DNA of 64,000 nt from Chrysomallon squamiferum (Eukaryota > Mollusca > Gastropoda > Neomphalida > Peltospiridae). Position numbers and translations under genes: made by a program. The notes under the pieces are model-generated. The model saw only the letters and a list, made by a program, of their open reading frames with translations, did not search any database and was not told the origin of the DNA. This document shows positions 10,975-25,400 of this stretch, piece by piece. The number at the start of each line of letters is the position of its first letter. Within the stretch, counting starts at the first letter, position 1. Where the stretch lies: positions 3,971,610 through 4,035,609 of the forward strand of contig CM022674.1 in NCBI GenBank assembly GCA_012295275.1, read 5' to 3'.

Positions 10975-11590
10975 TTTCTGTTAATATAAATTTAAAAAAT
11001 ACCGAAAATGAATTTAAATATTTACCTCAGACTCCTGTGTATAAACAAATTACCATAAAGTTGCAAATTTTTCATTTAATTCAAATATTTTTAGCTTTCT
11101 TGAAATTTGCCATTATATCATTTGTCGGTAGCTATTCTACAACGCTGAAATGATAACAGAAGTGCATGACGTCATAATAGAAATAACGTCATAATAATGG
11201 CTTACTGTAATAATGGCTGCATGGTTATTATTAAGAAAGGTAAATGGTTTATTGTTGTTCTTCTTTTTCTTCTTCTTCTTTAGCTATTTATTTATTTATT
11301 TATTTATTTATTGTTACCATCATCATCGTTGTTGTTACCGTAATGCATTTATTTTCGTCAAGGTCTAGAGAAGTATTGTAATAGTAAGAAGAAGATTATT
11401 GGCCAGTAATCAAACATGCCATAAATATTTATATTTTATGTGCGGAACTGTTTTCTCTTGCAAGTATTTGTTAATAATATTTTGTTTTAAAGGTACACTA
11501 TCATGAATTCCGGAGCGGTTACACCTTTCTTAAACGCGGAAGGTTCATTATAGGTAAAATGTTCTATGATGTAACGAATTTATTTATTTA

Positions 11591-11653
<63 letters not shown>

Positions 11654-11860
11654 TGTAATTGTAATATTAAGAAGAAGAAGAAGAAGAAATAAATAATAAT
11701 AAGAATTTAGAAATAGACATAAGAAGATAAAAAAAATAATAATAATAATAAGCGCCCTAGCAGTTTCCAACCATCTCTCAAATTCGCGTTTGTAATATAC
11801 ACGCAAGTGGACAAACGCCCATCTCAAAGCAAGTAACAGTCATCACGAGCCACAGAAACG
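10744..11860. other. Intergenic, microsatellite-rich
   Basis: (ATT)n at about 10930-10973, (TTTA)n near 11284-11312, (TAA)n at 11594-11652 and (AAG)n near 11670-11687. Two CRE-like ACGTCAT elements lie near 11170 and 11187. No gene is supported. Confidence 0.6.
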
Positions 11861-12241
11861 TCTGTGACGTCATAACACTTTCGTGGCGCCAGACAGTCTG
11901 CTCGGGAAGCAGATTTAGTACCTAGAATAGCGGGAAAACCGATCGTTTGCTGAGGTAAACGCAGACGACAACGCAATAATCTTGAGCACATCACAGAACA
12001 GACTAGACATTAATTCGTGTATACATCTGAAAGTATCAAACCTTGCCTCTTTCATGCATTCCTTTTATTCGCTTTATATGAAATCGTCGTTTATTTACGT
12101 TACTGTTCGCTATTTCAGCCGGTGCCAGTTTTACGGAAATTAACGAACGCAGAGACGAAGAATGTTGGAGAAGTACGTAAAGATATCAAGGCACAAATCG
12201 AAGGGCAAGAAACTGGGTGTTTCTGCATCTCGTCGTAAATT
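11861..12241 (+). other. GC-richer block, possible promoter and short spliced transcript
   Basis: This block stands out in base composition. It has a full CRE palindrome TGACGTCA at 11865-11872, a donor-like GAGGTAAAC near 11951 and an acceptor-like ATTTCAG ending at 12118. Behind that acceptor an open frame runs to TAA at 12236-12238 and ends GCFCISS, which fits a CaaX prenylation box. No family is recognised and there is no clear start codon for that frame. Treat it as a candidate only. Confidence 0.25.
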
Positions 12242-14024
12242 ATTATTTGCATAACGCTCACACAAAGACCGATAGATTCTCTGATTAAGTCTTCGTGTGA
12301 TATAATTCAGTATATCCCCATTGTTGTAACCACCATTCACTTCTTACTACTGCGAAAGTTAAAGACACCAATGATAACGTTTCTCGCTGATATCATTAGC
12401 ACCATCATACAGCAACGACAGTACTGTTCTCACACGCATTCACACAGCCATAGTACAAACATCCTTGGCGGTACTATGTGATTTCTATCATTGGATAAAT
12501 GCCCAAATCCTAACTTATGAAATGTAATATTACACAGTCATACACCAGCCATATTTTAACGTACAGACTGGAACGAGCTGAGGTTCAGTGCTCAAAGAGC
12601 TCTTCTGATGATCAGTGGGTAACGTATCTCTTTATCGTTACGGTCAAAAATCCAAGGCTGGTTTATCGAAGCCGGTCGTATCTGCTACTCTTAACTGAGT
12701 GAAGATAGAAATAAAGGGACTCCTTGCTGTTTGTGATAATTGAGGCAGCGTGAAGCCGTGTTTTCTCTGACGTATCACTGCCGTGTGTAACGTATATGTT
12801 AAATAGCTTATTAATAATACTGACATGAATTGCGTGTGTGTGTGGGGGTGGTGTGTGTGTCTGGGGGGTTAATGGATATTTATTTGTTCTGTTCTGTTTT
12901 GTTTTTGTTTTATCTTCATTAGAACAAGATTTTTGATCTTTAATAACTGTTCGCCACGCGAATATATAATAACAACGACGACGACAATAATAACATCACA
13001 ATATCAGTGATAATAATTATTAATAATAATAAGAAGAAGAAGAAGAAGAAGAAGAATACAATAATAATAATAGAAACTATAATAACAGTAATGATAATAA
13101 TGATTATGATGATGATGATGATGATAATAATAAGAAAAAGAAGAAGAAGTAGAAGAAGAAGAAGAAAACAATAATAATAATAGAAACTATAATAATAACA
13201 ATGATAATAATGATGATGATGATGGTAATAATAATAATAATAATAACAACAACAACAACAACAGCAACAACAACAACTTTTCTAAGACGCAAGAGGATTC
13301 GAACCAACTAAATAAATATAAAAATCAGTTTTACCGTCTACACTTTTCACTTAATCTTTAATCTCTGCTAATACCTAACTCGAATAACACAAACAAAATC
13401 ATGACCATAATCTTAATCTTACTGATCGTAACAGTTTCACCTGATATTATTCTTTCTAATTCCAACCTGTGTACAGTAATGAAATGCATTCATGAATTCT
13501 ACGACAAGTCATAACAATGTTAATTTCACAGTATGAAATATATATATATATATATAAGTCTATTCGTTAGTGCAAATATTATTCTTAGTATTAAGATTTC
13601 AATTAAGTTATCTGGTATTAAGATTTAACATTAACTAACAGATGGAGTTATTATTTTAAAGCGGATATATCTCAAAATAGTAATACCATATTAAGTGTTA
13701 GCGTAATACAGAAAACAAATGTTTTAAGAAAGTCTGTTACTAATAAATATTGATCTTGATCTTGCTTCTGTTTGATTGCTGTATTGTTTAACTAACACAA
13801 AGGCTGTGATAAATCCTAAATAAGATTATTTTATTTATGTTTCAAACTAATACTCATGTTACTGATTATGGCAGATAAGCACGTCCGAATTTTGTTCTTT
13901 CTTTTTCGTTTTACAACGACAACAACAACAATAAAAATAATAGTTATAGTAATATTACTATCAGTAGTAGTAGTAGTACTAGTAGTACTAGTAGTAGTAT
14001 TTGTAGTAGTAGTAGTAGTAGTAA

Positions 14025-14082
<58 letters not shown>

Positions 14083-14126
14083 TGTATAGTCACTTCATTT
14101 GCAAAATTTCTCATTATTGACCATAT
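12242..14126. other. Intergenic, no confident gene
   Basis: 12242-12850 is unique sequence without a gene model. 13025-13275 is a mosaic of (AAG), (AAT), (GAT) and (CAA) triplets. 13535-13555 is (TA)n. 13960-14081 is an (AGT)n array ending just before the next tRNA. A GGATTCGAACC string near 13293 resembles a lone tRNA B box. Confidence 0.6.
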
Positions 14127-14208
14127 GGTAGCGTGGCCGAGCGGTCTAAGGCGCTGGTTTAAGGCACCAGTCTCCTCGGAGGCGTGGGTTCGAATCCCAC
14201 CGCTGCCA
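14127..14208 (+). tRNA. tRNA-Leu (AAG)
   Basis: An 82-nt type II tRNA, anticodon AAG, identical to the copy at 10662. TTTT lies about 17 bases downstream. The upstream side carries a long (AGT)n microsatellite. Confidence 0.96.
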
Positions 14209-16379
14209 GTATTATTATTATTATTGTTTTCTTGTTTCATTTCGCTGAATATAATATTCTGTTTTAACACTCATTTCAAAGTTATTATGCTAAATCAACA
14301 GTTTACTGACACAGTGCCCTAATACTCAGCGTACTTGATACATTTTAATAATATTTTATATATGTTAATTAAAGTGTTCTACAGGCAAGAGTCCCAGTGT
14401 GCATACTGTATTTGACTGAGTTACATTACATTACATTACTCAGCGTTTCTCTCTCTCTCTCTCTCTCTCTCTCTTCTTTGTTATTTTTTTCCATATTTTA
14501 TTATATACAATCAGCAATTACATAAAAGTGATGACACTAAAATATATATTTTCATTTTTTGTAAATCATTAAATAAATAAGCCGTTACCTTTTGTTCTAG
14601 CAATTATTTCCCCTTTCACTCCCGCCGTAAGCAATCTGTTAACAGCGACACCTACCGGTTAAAGACATTCCGCCGTAGAACAAAAGGGAGCTCAATCTAA
14701 ATGAATTTTTCTCTTTGTTGCCTTATTCCGACACTTTCTTAATTATTGTCGCGTGCGACTTCCCCGCTGGTGAAACACAATGTTCACCTTAATCATGAAT
14801 ATGCATTAATTTTGCTTATACCTCTATCAATGGCTGAAGCAAGTTTTTGTTCGACAGGCTTTAGCCCCAAAAGTGTGAACTTCTGTCATAAACAATTAAG
14901 ACCAAACGTTCCCCAGATTATGATACGGCTTGATTGCGATGCTTCTATCCGTGTTGTCTTTTTACGGGTAACCTAGTCATATTCAGTCAATACATGCACC
15001 GATATTTCATTTTTCTCGATATATCTGAACATCGGAAGAGTTTAAGAGTTTTGATCTTGATTTGAAAAAAAAATGAAGAAGAAGATAATTGTGTGTGAAA
15101 AAAAAAATAATAATAAAATAAAAATGAACACAGTTTTACGCAATACAGTGAAAAAGAAGACTGATATATATATATATATATATTACAAGTGATATGATTG
15201 CGTAGCTAAATGTACGTGCATACTTGGAGACAAATGCAGTTTTTGAAATGCTTTTCTCCATCGCCAGAGCAAATATAACAAAAGCAACGATGGCGATTAT
15301 ATCAGCAACAACAACAACAACAATAATAATAATAATAATAATAGTAACAAAATTAACAATAACAATAACTCTAAATAATAAGAAAGAAAGTGAAAGAAGG
15401 TTAACAAAGTAAAAAAAAAAATTAAAATAAGAAATAATTAATGTTCATAAAAAGATTCTGAATTTATTTCACTAGTTAAAACCCTAAAGATTTAAATCAA
15501 AAAGCGTTTTAATTATTTACATGATAACATGATTTACTCGATTTTTATTTATTTTATAAAAATAATGAAGATACAACAATACGCTTTGTCATATAAAACA
15601 CCACCACCCCCCGAAAAAAAAAATATATAAAAAAAACTGCACTTAGCGTAAACACCACACATCAGCGTTCTTTCAAATGTGAAACAGTAAATGATCTGAG
15701 CTTTCAAATACAATTAAAACAACAAAAGAGCAAAATGAGTAAAATCACAACCAGTGCGAACATTTCACACGTTTAAACTTAAAAGCAAAAAATTGTTTTC
15801 TTAGGCATTCATTGATAAACACCATCAAACGAAAAAGGCCTCTTGCAAGGCAACAAAAGAAAATAGTAATTAATATTAATTAGTGTTAATTCCGTGTTTC
15901 TTTGTTGCATTGTTTCCAGAGATTTTCTTTATTAACACTTTTAGCGTGAATGAAATAAAGGGAAATTAGAAAACAAATTAATACAATAACAACTGTATTC
16001 GTGAAGTCACAAACCTGTTAACGGTTGTTTTAGTCTTTAGAGGAAAACAAAAGAAGTAATCAAGTGAATATTTTGAGATTATTCAGACATAAAAAGTTTA
16101 AGAATAAAAAAAAAAATGTTTTAGTGGATGAAACAATATTTGATTTATTGAATAAATTGAGTACTGAATCATGTTATTTATTTTCAGTTATTTAAACAAA
16201 AAAAGTTAGAAGAAAAAAGAAACACACACACCCAAAAAGAAAAAAAAACAACAACAGCAATACAAAACAACAAAAAATAGCAAAAACCAAAACATACTTA
16301 AACAAAATAATTTTTTATTAATTGTTTTCGTCTTCTTTTCTTCAAAGATCTCTTAATCTGTATTTATTCTTTTTCGTTT

Positions 16380-16411
<32 letters not shown>

Positions 16412-16687
16412 TTTTAATTTTCTGCAATGAAATTAATATATTAGTTTTAATAATTAATAATTTTAATTTTTGCATTGAAATAAAGTAATAAAGGAAGAAA
16501 AAAATCAGAGACAAGAGACAGAAAGAAAAATTTAAGAAGAGACAGAAAAAACAAGAAAAAAAAAAAAATATTAACAAAATAACACACAATGAAACAACTA
16601 AATAGATGAAAAAAAAAAAAAATAATAATAATAATAATTATAATTTAAAATAATTCGTCATAAATATAGTCAAAAAAACTGCAGAAA
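14209..16687. other. Intergenic; one unique block with a CTCF-like site
   Basis: 14575-15000 is less AT-rich. It holds AGCGACACCTACCGG (14644-14658), the reverse complement of a CTCF-like motif, with no recognisable protein in any frame. The rest is AT-rich with (CT)n at about 14451-14474 and 16380-16407, (TA)n at about 15163-15182, and A-rich tracts. Confidence 0.5.
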
Positions 16688-17060
16688 ATGGCCAGTTTTC
16701 GACTGCAACTGTTTTCACAAGAATTAAAGCTACATGGCGGTTGCGTGCTTCGACCGTCCCCACGAACGAGTCGAAAAATCTCTCTATTGACAAACTTAAT
16801 TAACAGAGTTCTCGCGCGCAGCTATTTCTGTCGTCGAGTATGTTGCAGTTTGTCGTCACCGCACGGTCGCAGTGTGTTCACGAGCCGGCGATGACGTCAC
16901 AAAACGAGATCTCGCGCCCCGCGAGTACACGTTACTTCGTGGTATGAATGCAAAAAAATGGCGGCCACCATTCGTTACCGCTTCCCGTAAACTTTACAGT
17001 GGCAAAAGCCGTGGGGGGGGGGGAGGACACGGAATGATGGCGTCAACTCGGTGCACTTAT
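16688..17060 (+). promoter_or_regulatory. CpG-rich promoter-like block
   Basis: CpG dinucleotides are dense here against a very AT-rich background. Elements typical of metazoan promoters cluster: TCTCGCGCGC near 16810, CRE TGACGTCA at 16892-16899, GATCTCGCGCCCCGCGAG near 16907-16924, and a YY1-like AAAATGGCGGCC near 16956. It could be an upstream chordin promoter, an enhancer, or the start of an unannotated transcript. Open frames inside it look like by-products of base composition. Confidence 0.4.
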
Positions 17061-17196
17061 GATGGCATATAATGCAAATTTAAATTTAAAAGTTAATTAA
17101 TTTATTTTTTGAGGGGGGTGGTGGTGGTGGGTGTAAGAGTTATGAAGTTTCTTTAAATCTGCGATAAAATTTAGCCTAATCGTTAACAAAACATCT

Positions 17197-17272
<76 letters not shown>

Positions 17273-18430
17273 TGTAGTAAGATTAATATTAAAACATATA
17301 TATTCAGTCGCATTATTATTATTATTAGAACACAGACGCACACGCACACACACACATATACACAAGAAATTCCAGTTTGTCTGATTATCTATGATCTGTG
17401 TAGGTATGCGTATTTAAGTCTGCATAAAATGTAGAAAATAGACAAGAAGATAAAGAGAAGAAAATAAACAAAGAAATTCAGTCATTGATAGTAATGCTAA
17501 TGTTATTTAGTAATTTGTTTAAAATAGTAGTAGCAATAATATAAAAATAACAGTAATGATGATAAAGATGATGGTGATGACGATAATAATAATAATAATA
17601 ATAATAAGAAGAAGAAGAAAAAGAAGAAGAAGAAGAAAAAAAAGAAAGAAAGAAGAAAGAAAATAAAGAAAGAAAGAGAGAAAGAAAAAAGAAAGAAAGA
17701 AACAAACAGACAAAGAAACAAAGAAACAAACAAACAAACAAACAAATAAAGAAAGAAAGAAAGAAATATTTTTAAAAAGTAAATAATAAAAGTAAATTAT
17801 ATATATACATATATTTCTTTTCTATTCGTGCTTGGGTGTTATTTGTGCATGCAAGTGTGCAAAAAATCATATATACAAAAAGAAATACCAAAAAAGAAAA
17901 AAAAAAAAATGAAACCACATTCGTGTCATATAAACGTTCTTTCCACATCCCACCTTTTACACACACGTCAATGTATCAGATTTTCTAAACTCTGATCCTA
18001 ATTAATCCATCAAAGTAGATAATAATAGGACGGACAGGTATTAAATGATATTACCAAGGTGAACTTTGCGTGTTAACTTGTAGTAAATATATTACACAAG
18101 GCTTTAAATTTCTCTAAAGAACGTTTGTCGTTTTGTATACTCAAAAGGTCACATTTTTTATTTTATTTTTATTTTTTTTGTGGGGGGGATTTATTTTACA
18201 GCTATGGCTATATTATTCTGCACAACGTTTAGCTGGATTAATGTATTTTTTTATATATTTATTTAATTCTGTTCTGTTCTGTTCAGTCTTCTAGTTTTTA
18301 CTTTTTATTTTTTTTATACTGATTTATTATTATTATATTAAACGATTGTCGTCTTTTACGTTCACGCTTTTTATTTATTTAACAATTTATTTGTTTATTT
18401 ATTACTGATTTTTTTCTCTTTTTTTTTTTT
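17061..18430. repeat. AT-rich intergenic with triplet and purine microsatellites
   Basis: (ATT)n at about 17216-17271. A long mosaic of (AAT), (AAG), (AAAG) and (AAAC) spans 17580-17765. T-rich and A-rich tracts follow. No gene. Confidence 0.65.
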
Positions 18431-18998
18431 CACGAAAGGCTGGATTAACAGGCAAACCTGCACTATACCGCAAATACGTGAACCGAAATTTTCCGAATAA
18501 TGCCGCGCATCTTTGGCGAACATTGCCGATGTTTGGTTTCTTACGGTCTTGCTCAGCCTGTGTTATTATTCACCGTTCAACAGCGAAACAGTGAGACAGA
18601 GTGTATGAGAAAGAGAGGGAGAGAAAGAGAGAGAGAGAGAGAGAAAAAAAAACAACACAACAACACATGAGGCCATTTCGTTCCGGCGGCTAACGCAACC
18701 AAACACCTTAATTGAGATAATTCTAAGAACGCTTTGATGTCGAGCGGCAGAGAAAGGGGCAGCAGTGAACAAACCCCCTTTTCTACCCTACTCAGGGATT
18801 GTTGTTTCTACCAAAGCAGGGCTGGGATTAACAAGGCCCCTCTCTTACGCTCAAGACCAATCAAGGAATGCTTTAAAACGAGGACGGACCGGCTACTGTT
18901 ATCAATTTGGAATAATCGACGAAGGAGACAGCATCTAGATTGTAACTCGTGATCAAGTTTTATTTTTCAATATTTTTTTAACAGTTAGAAAGCCTGTG
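18431..18998 (+). promoter_or_regulatory. Chordin proximal upstream region with GGATTA sites
   Basis: GC-richer than its surroundings and non-repetitive apart from (GA)n near 18625-18645. GGATTA, the core of Otx/Goosecoid-type homeodomain sites, occurs at 18442-18447 and 18825-18830, with another at 18235-18240 just upstream. Position before the chordin TATA element suggests a promoter-proximal control region. Inference from motifs. Confidence 0.35.
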
Positions 18999-19007
18999 TA
19001 TATAAAA
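18999..19007 (+). promoter_or_regulatory. TATA box for chordin
   Basis: TATATAAAA sits about 180 bases before the chordin ATG. A start about 30 bases downstream (near 19030) would give a 5' leader of roughly 155 bases that includes (TA)n. Confidence 0.5.
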
Positions 19008-19186
19008 ATACAGCCATCTACGAATACTGCGAGAAATAACCGGCCTAAGGTTTAAGAGGTCGTCCGCTCGTTTATTATCTTCATAATATAATCTACGTAT
19101 ACAGTGATATATATATATATATATATACATATATATATACACATATCGACGTAAAGTTGTGTGTGAGATATATCAAGTATCTAACC

Positions 19187-21154
19187 ATGGATTGTGTTCG
19201 ATTGGTTTTCTTGCTGTCTGCTGTGACTTTCTGTGTAACAAGTTCGCGAAAATCGGGCATACCTTTGATTGGAGACGCTATTGAACGCAAACAAAGCCGA
19301 ACACCAGGTAGGTGAAATGAATTAGTATAATATATATATATGTATCTATTTACACCTGCACCGAGCTTGTTTATATATCTCACCAGAAGATTTACATACC
19401 TGTATTTCTATTGGCTTCTCTTTTCTTTTTTTTAAAACTCTTTTATTTATTTTTATATTTAACTTTTTTTTATTTTTTTTTTTCTTGTTCTATGGTTGTA
19501 TTCAGCGGATTTACATGCCTGTAGTTTTGTTTCATATTTGTTTATTTTTTATTTTATTTTTATTTAATTTTTTATATTTATTATATATATATATATATAT
19601 ATAAGAAATGTTTATTTATTCTTCTGAATTTTTATTTTTTCTTCTTTCTCTTCCTCTTTGCCATAGTCTTTTTTATACTGTAGGAATATATTTTATCTGA
19701 AATAAGAAGACCAAAAAAAATAAATAAAAAAATTTAACAATGTAAATTTTACATATTTAAAAAAAAAATTATCGTTAGGTATTAATTTACATTTTAAACA
19801 GAATTTTTTTTGGTATTATTCTCATTTTTATTATAATATATTTTCAAATTTATATACGTATACGCTTACTGCAACGAATATATTTAATAATTTTTTTTTT
19901 TTTTTTTTTACTTCATTTTTTAAGTGCGTGGTGTTATTTTATTGCTTAATCTTCATTGTTATTTATAAATTAATTATTATCAGTGATTTATAATTTTGTT
20001 TGAAACATTCCTGTAAGGTTACAAGTAACATTTAATAATTAATAATATTTATCTCGAAAGTTAATTTATATTTATAATTTCTTTTAATTTCACGGAGAAT
20101 ATATATATATATATAAAACAGAAAGACAAAAATGGACGAGATAAATACATATAAATTTGTATATATGTATACTGCTTTACATACTAGAAATTATTTATAG
20201 AAATTTATATATATATAAATACAAAAATAAAGAATTTCTAATAGTTACTGAAATTTATTAAAGCTTAGTTGTAAACAACAGTTATACAAAATAATAAGAA
20301 ACCGTAGCAACAACATTAGTCTTATCATTATTACTGAATTGTGTGCAACTGTTTCATATCGTTTTATTTTTAAAAATAACTATTAAACTAAACTGTAATT
20401 TTTTTCGAAAGATTTATTCGGTAAATACTTTTATTAAAACAAAATATCATTCATTGTTTTATATATATAACTATATATTATTTTTCTCTAAGTTTTCTCA
20501 ACTGTTATCTGCACTGTTAAAATCTAGGATTGTCGATAACTAGTTTAAAACATTCTTATAGTAGCGGATGGAAAATAAACAAGTGTCTACATCTGGAGCA
20601 TTCCAAACTTATACACACACACATAAATAAAATACAGACGTAGTGGTTAGAGAGGATGTACAATAAACAGGACGCAGAATTTTATATTTTAATTAAATTT
20701 GTTAATGATTAAATTGATGGAGATATGATAACATCACAAAGACATGAGTATGTTTAATGTTAATGACAGTAATAGTGTGGTAATATTTTTCTAACACAAT
20801 ATGTCAACATATTTTTAAATAAAGATTTTATTATTTTTTTATTTTTAGGATGTTGGTTGGGTGGAACTTTCTATCACCTAGAACAAAGATGGAGTCCTAA
20901 ACTATTACCGTACGGAACGATGCACTGCGTAAAATGCCAGTGTATTCCAGTAAGTACCAGTCATTCAAAATAATATTTAAAAAACGTAAATAAATAAATA
21001 AACAGTATTTTTCTTCGTTTTTCTTGCTGCTTTTTTTTTTTCTGTTTATTTATTTACTTATTTACTATTCTTGTTCTCTCTCTCTCTCTCATTTTCTTTT
21101 TTTAAATAATTTTATTTTTATTTATCAATTTCCATTCGATGTATTTATCGATCG

Positions 21155-21199
<45 letters not shown>

Positions 21200-21612
21200 G
21201 GTCGATAAATATAACTTTAGCCCTTTCTAAACGCATTTGGTTTACCTGTTTTTATTACCATGAAGATAAATATATAACGCTAGGCCCTAACTAATATTTA
21301 TGTTTACCTTATTCGTAATCGGACAACTATGCTAGTACTGCGATAGTTTCTAATTATCAACCGTAACATCGACGATATAAACATAACCACTCTAGACTTT
21401 ACAAACCCGACAGGGCAAATTTGATACAAGCCTCAAAGTATTTCATTACATCCCAGAATATTTTGCAAATACCTCACATGTACCCATAACACCTCGGGTG
21501 TGAATTAGGTCGGGGACGATCTACGAATTGCGAAAGGGGTAGGAACAACCGTCCTCTGCGTGTGGTCTTAAAGGGACTTTGTATGAAGTGTTGTAACATA
21601 ACGGTGTGCAGT

Positions 21613-21676
<64 letters not shown>

Positions 21677-22380
21677 TTCATGAATATGATTTATTACACG
21701 TGGCCTATAATTATAATATTAAACCGCTTGGTTTTATAATCACATGACTTCGTACGACCTTTAGTAGATGTAAACAGCAGTAGTAGTAGTACCACCATAT
21801 AATCATAATTATGAAATAAAAATGTCTAAAGCTGTAATCATCAGTATTTTTCATTTCTTAAATCATCATCATCATCATCTCCGTCGTTACTCACAACAAA
21901 AAAAAAAAAATCCGATTCTGTACTCAACGCACTTTTATGTAATTTAATTTACTTTTAATTCGCTGACGTGTAGCAGACGACGAATTAATCAGACGTTGTA
22001 ATCCCGCGCTTTTCCGTCAGCGCAGATCCTACTAAATTTGTCTTATCGGCTGCTTTTTGAGTAATTGCATTTCAACTACAACCCGGCGAAGTGATGGCCG
22101 GCCGATAAGAGCGTCTTGTGTGTATATTATCAACACGGAGGTGTGAAACTGACTGCGGAATGGAGCGGTTAGGGATTATTGTCTTTGTTGATGCGGGAAA
22201 GGCATATTACTTCGTTTTCAAAAGGTCTGGCGCGCTTGACAAAGTGTCGCTCCTCTCGTAAACGCTCGTAATCTATGCGGATTAGCCTGTTGCCGAAGTT
22301 TGACTCCGTTCATGAGTTTACTATGACAACCTACATATTTTTCAAATGCTAGGGGGCTGGTTAAGATATTGACTCATTTC

Positions 22381-22429
<49 letters not shown>

Positions 22430-25400
22430 AAATTTCTCGTTATATGTCAGAAATTTGTTACCCTAACACACGTTGGTGGCGTGTGCAATATGGCGGGTAG
22501 GTGCGAAACAGCGGTTGTAAATTTCAGCAGTCTGCATTCTTTTGTTCTTGTTTTTTTTGTTTTGTTTTTTCTTTTTCTGTAAGTCTACCGTTTTGTATGA
22601 ACGTCGTTTAACTTCAAAGAAAGCGATAATTATAACGAAACGAAAAGCATTATTTTCGCTCATACCATTCAAATGAACTTTTCCTATTCTTTGAAACATT
22701 ACTGTCTTTCTACATTTTTCTTTGTTTCTGTTTTACTGCTTTTCTTCATCATTCTATCTCTGTCTCTCTTTTCCCCACCTCCCCACACTAATAACACTAA
22801 CTATAATCAAATTATTAATAATAAATAATTTTCAAATTTTTAAAATTATTTCTGATAAATAAAATCGAAAATGATCTTTATTTTATATTTTATTTAAATC
22901 CATGGTTATATTATACAACAAAATTTCTCCTTTAATATCTAAATTTAGAAATGTTATATTCAATAACTTACCAATTTACACTCATATATATATATATATA
23001 AGGAAGTACGCAAAAGTAACAAATCAATAAATTACCAATTTACTCTCATACATAAAAAAGCAAGTAAACAAAAGTAACAAATTTAGATTTTGTTCTACAA
23101 AACGTTGTTGTTCTTGTATAATGCAATAAATTACACTGGTGAAGCGATACATTTAAGTATTTAAAAGTACAATTTCCAAGTGTGTGCGTGACTTATCTAT
23201 TCATTTTAAATAACTCAAGCACTGTAAGTACTTTTTTGTCATTCAGTATAATATATATCTAATGTAGAATGAGTTCACACCAGAAGCACTAATAATAATA
23301 ATAATAATCAACGATTATAATGATTATTTTAAATAATACTGATAAAATACATTTACATTCATTTTGATACTTATTTATCTGTTTTACAATTATCATCATC
23401 ATCATCAGTATCATCACCATCACTACCACCATCATCATCATTATCATCTATTTTTATTATTTAATATTATCATTTATAATTATGTAATATCATAAACACC
23501 AATACTACTGGTATCGTTGTCTATTTAAAATATTAAGCCGGTGAAAAATGCTGGTTATGATGATCATGTTGTAAGTATACCGGATTTAAATGCATTACGA
23601 TATAAAATAACACGAAAATGGCGTTTTTTGCTATTTCAGCAATGCCATAAATTATCTGTTAAAACCAGATTTATTTTATTGTGCGATTGTTCTCAATATC
23701 ACATTTCAATTAAAAAAAAATTAGACTTGTCCTTACACCTTTAATATCGAACTAATGGAATTTTTTTTTATTATTATTATTTTATTATTTAATTCCACTT
23801 TTGACAAGAAAATTGCTTGAAAGACAAGAAAGAAAAAAAAAAAAACCGAAATGAAAGAATTGTATTTAAAACTATAAATATCATTTTATTTATTTATTTA
23901 TTTTTTACCGATTTTTGTATTATATTAGTTATTTTAAATAAGTAAGGAAGTAAATAAGAGAATAAGAAAATAAGAAAATAAGAAAATAAGAAAAGAAAGT
24001 AAATAAGTAAATAAGAAAAGGAAGTAAATAAATAAATAGGAAAATCAGAAACTAAATAAATAAATAAATATTTGAAAACATTAAAGAAAAGCACTCACAG
24101 AGAGATTTTCAGTGCACCTTTTGTTTAACTTTAAGTAAAAAAAAAAAAAAAAAAAAAAAAATCTCATCCAATTTGCCTTTATCGTATTTATCAACCATTT
24201 ATTATGGTTAGCACGTGTGAACGAAGCCCGCACGTTTCTGATGAACTCACGTGCAGTGAGCCGAGGGTTTTTTTTGAAAAAAAGTTTTAGCTACTTAAAG
24301 ACATGTTTACTGCGCCGTTAAGATAATCTGCGTTTATATCGCAATAAGTCACAAGTTACGATGTGTTAATTAATTTGAATATATTGCCAATTTGTCTGTC
24401 TGTGCCATCCACCAAGTACCAGATCTGGTGAATTTAATCTTGTTTGGGTTCGAATTTATTTTTTTATTTTTTTTGTGTGTGTGTTTTTAGTTTGTTTTCA
24501 AGGAAATTTCTAATTAAGCAGACGACTGTCGATAATGAAAAAAAAAAAAAAAAAAAATATTTGATATTATTTTATTTAACCGAATGTTCAAATTATCGAC
24601 GGACCTTTTAAATAGCTACAAACAAATAAATAAATAATGTATAATATATTTTTTTTTTTTTATTATTAATTTCAGATTGAAAAGAAAGGAATTCTACTTC
24701 ATCGTGGTCAGATAATTTGTAAAAATATCAAACTCGACTGCCCCAAACCGGAATGTGAAAACGCCGTTTTGTTACCAGGGAAATGCTGCAAGACTTGCCC
24801 AAATCAAAGTAAGTGGTCTGTCTCTCTGTCTGTCTGTCTGTGCGTGTGTATGTCTTGTTTTTCTTCCGAATGTTCAAATCATCAACTTCTCTTTAAGTGT
24901 CAGTTCATCTCTGTATAACTTTAAATAATATTTCGAATTTTAAAAATTTTCTGTCCCTGGTTATTGTTTAAACTATTCAGAAATCAACTAGTTTACAACA
25001 AAAACAACTAATTTACTATTACTAATTTTACTTATGCTGTGATTGCTATTACTAGTTCTACTACCATTACTTGAGGTACGCTTACAACTTACATTATTAC
25101 TATTACTAACTTAGGTCACTACTACTACAACTTCTAATAATAATAATAATGATAAAAATAATGAAAAATATGATACATTATTATCATGAGGTAGATTATA
25201 TGATATTTAAATTAATATCTAAATATAACAGATGAAAGTATATCCTGATAATGATATAATGTTATAATAATTTTAACAGTCAGTGAGTCACATACAATTA
25301 AGTTACGTCAAACAAACGTATAATACGTTCAATAAAGGATATATATATATATATAAAAAAAATCCCAGTAATAATATAAGGACCACCCACTAACGCCTCA

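Noticed and set aside
13285-13310. GGATTCGAACC as a tRNA gene
   Set aside because: Only a B-box-like string; no cloverleaf can be built around it.
14746-14976. 76-codon frame as a gene
   Set aside because: No start context, splice signals or recognisable motif; the block looks more like regulatory DNA.
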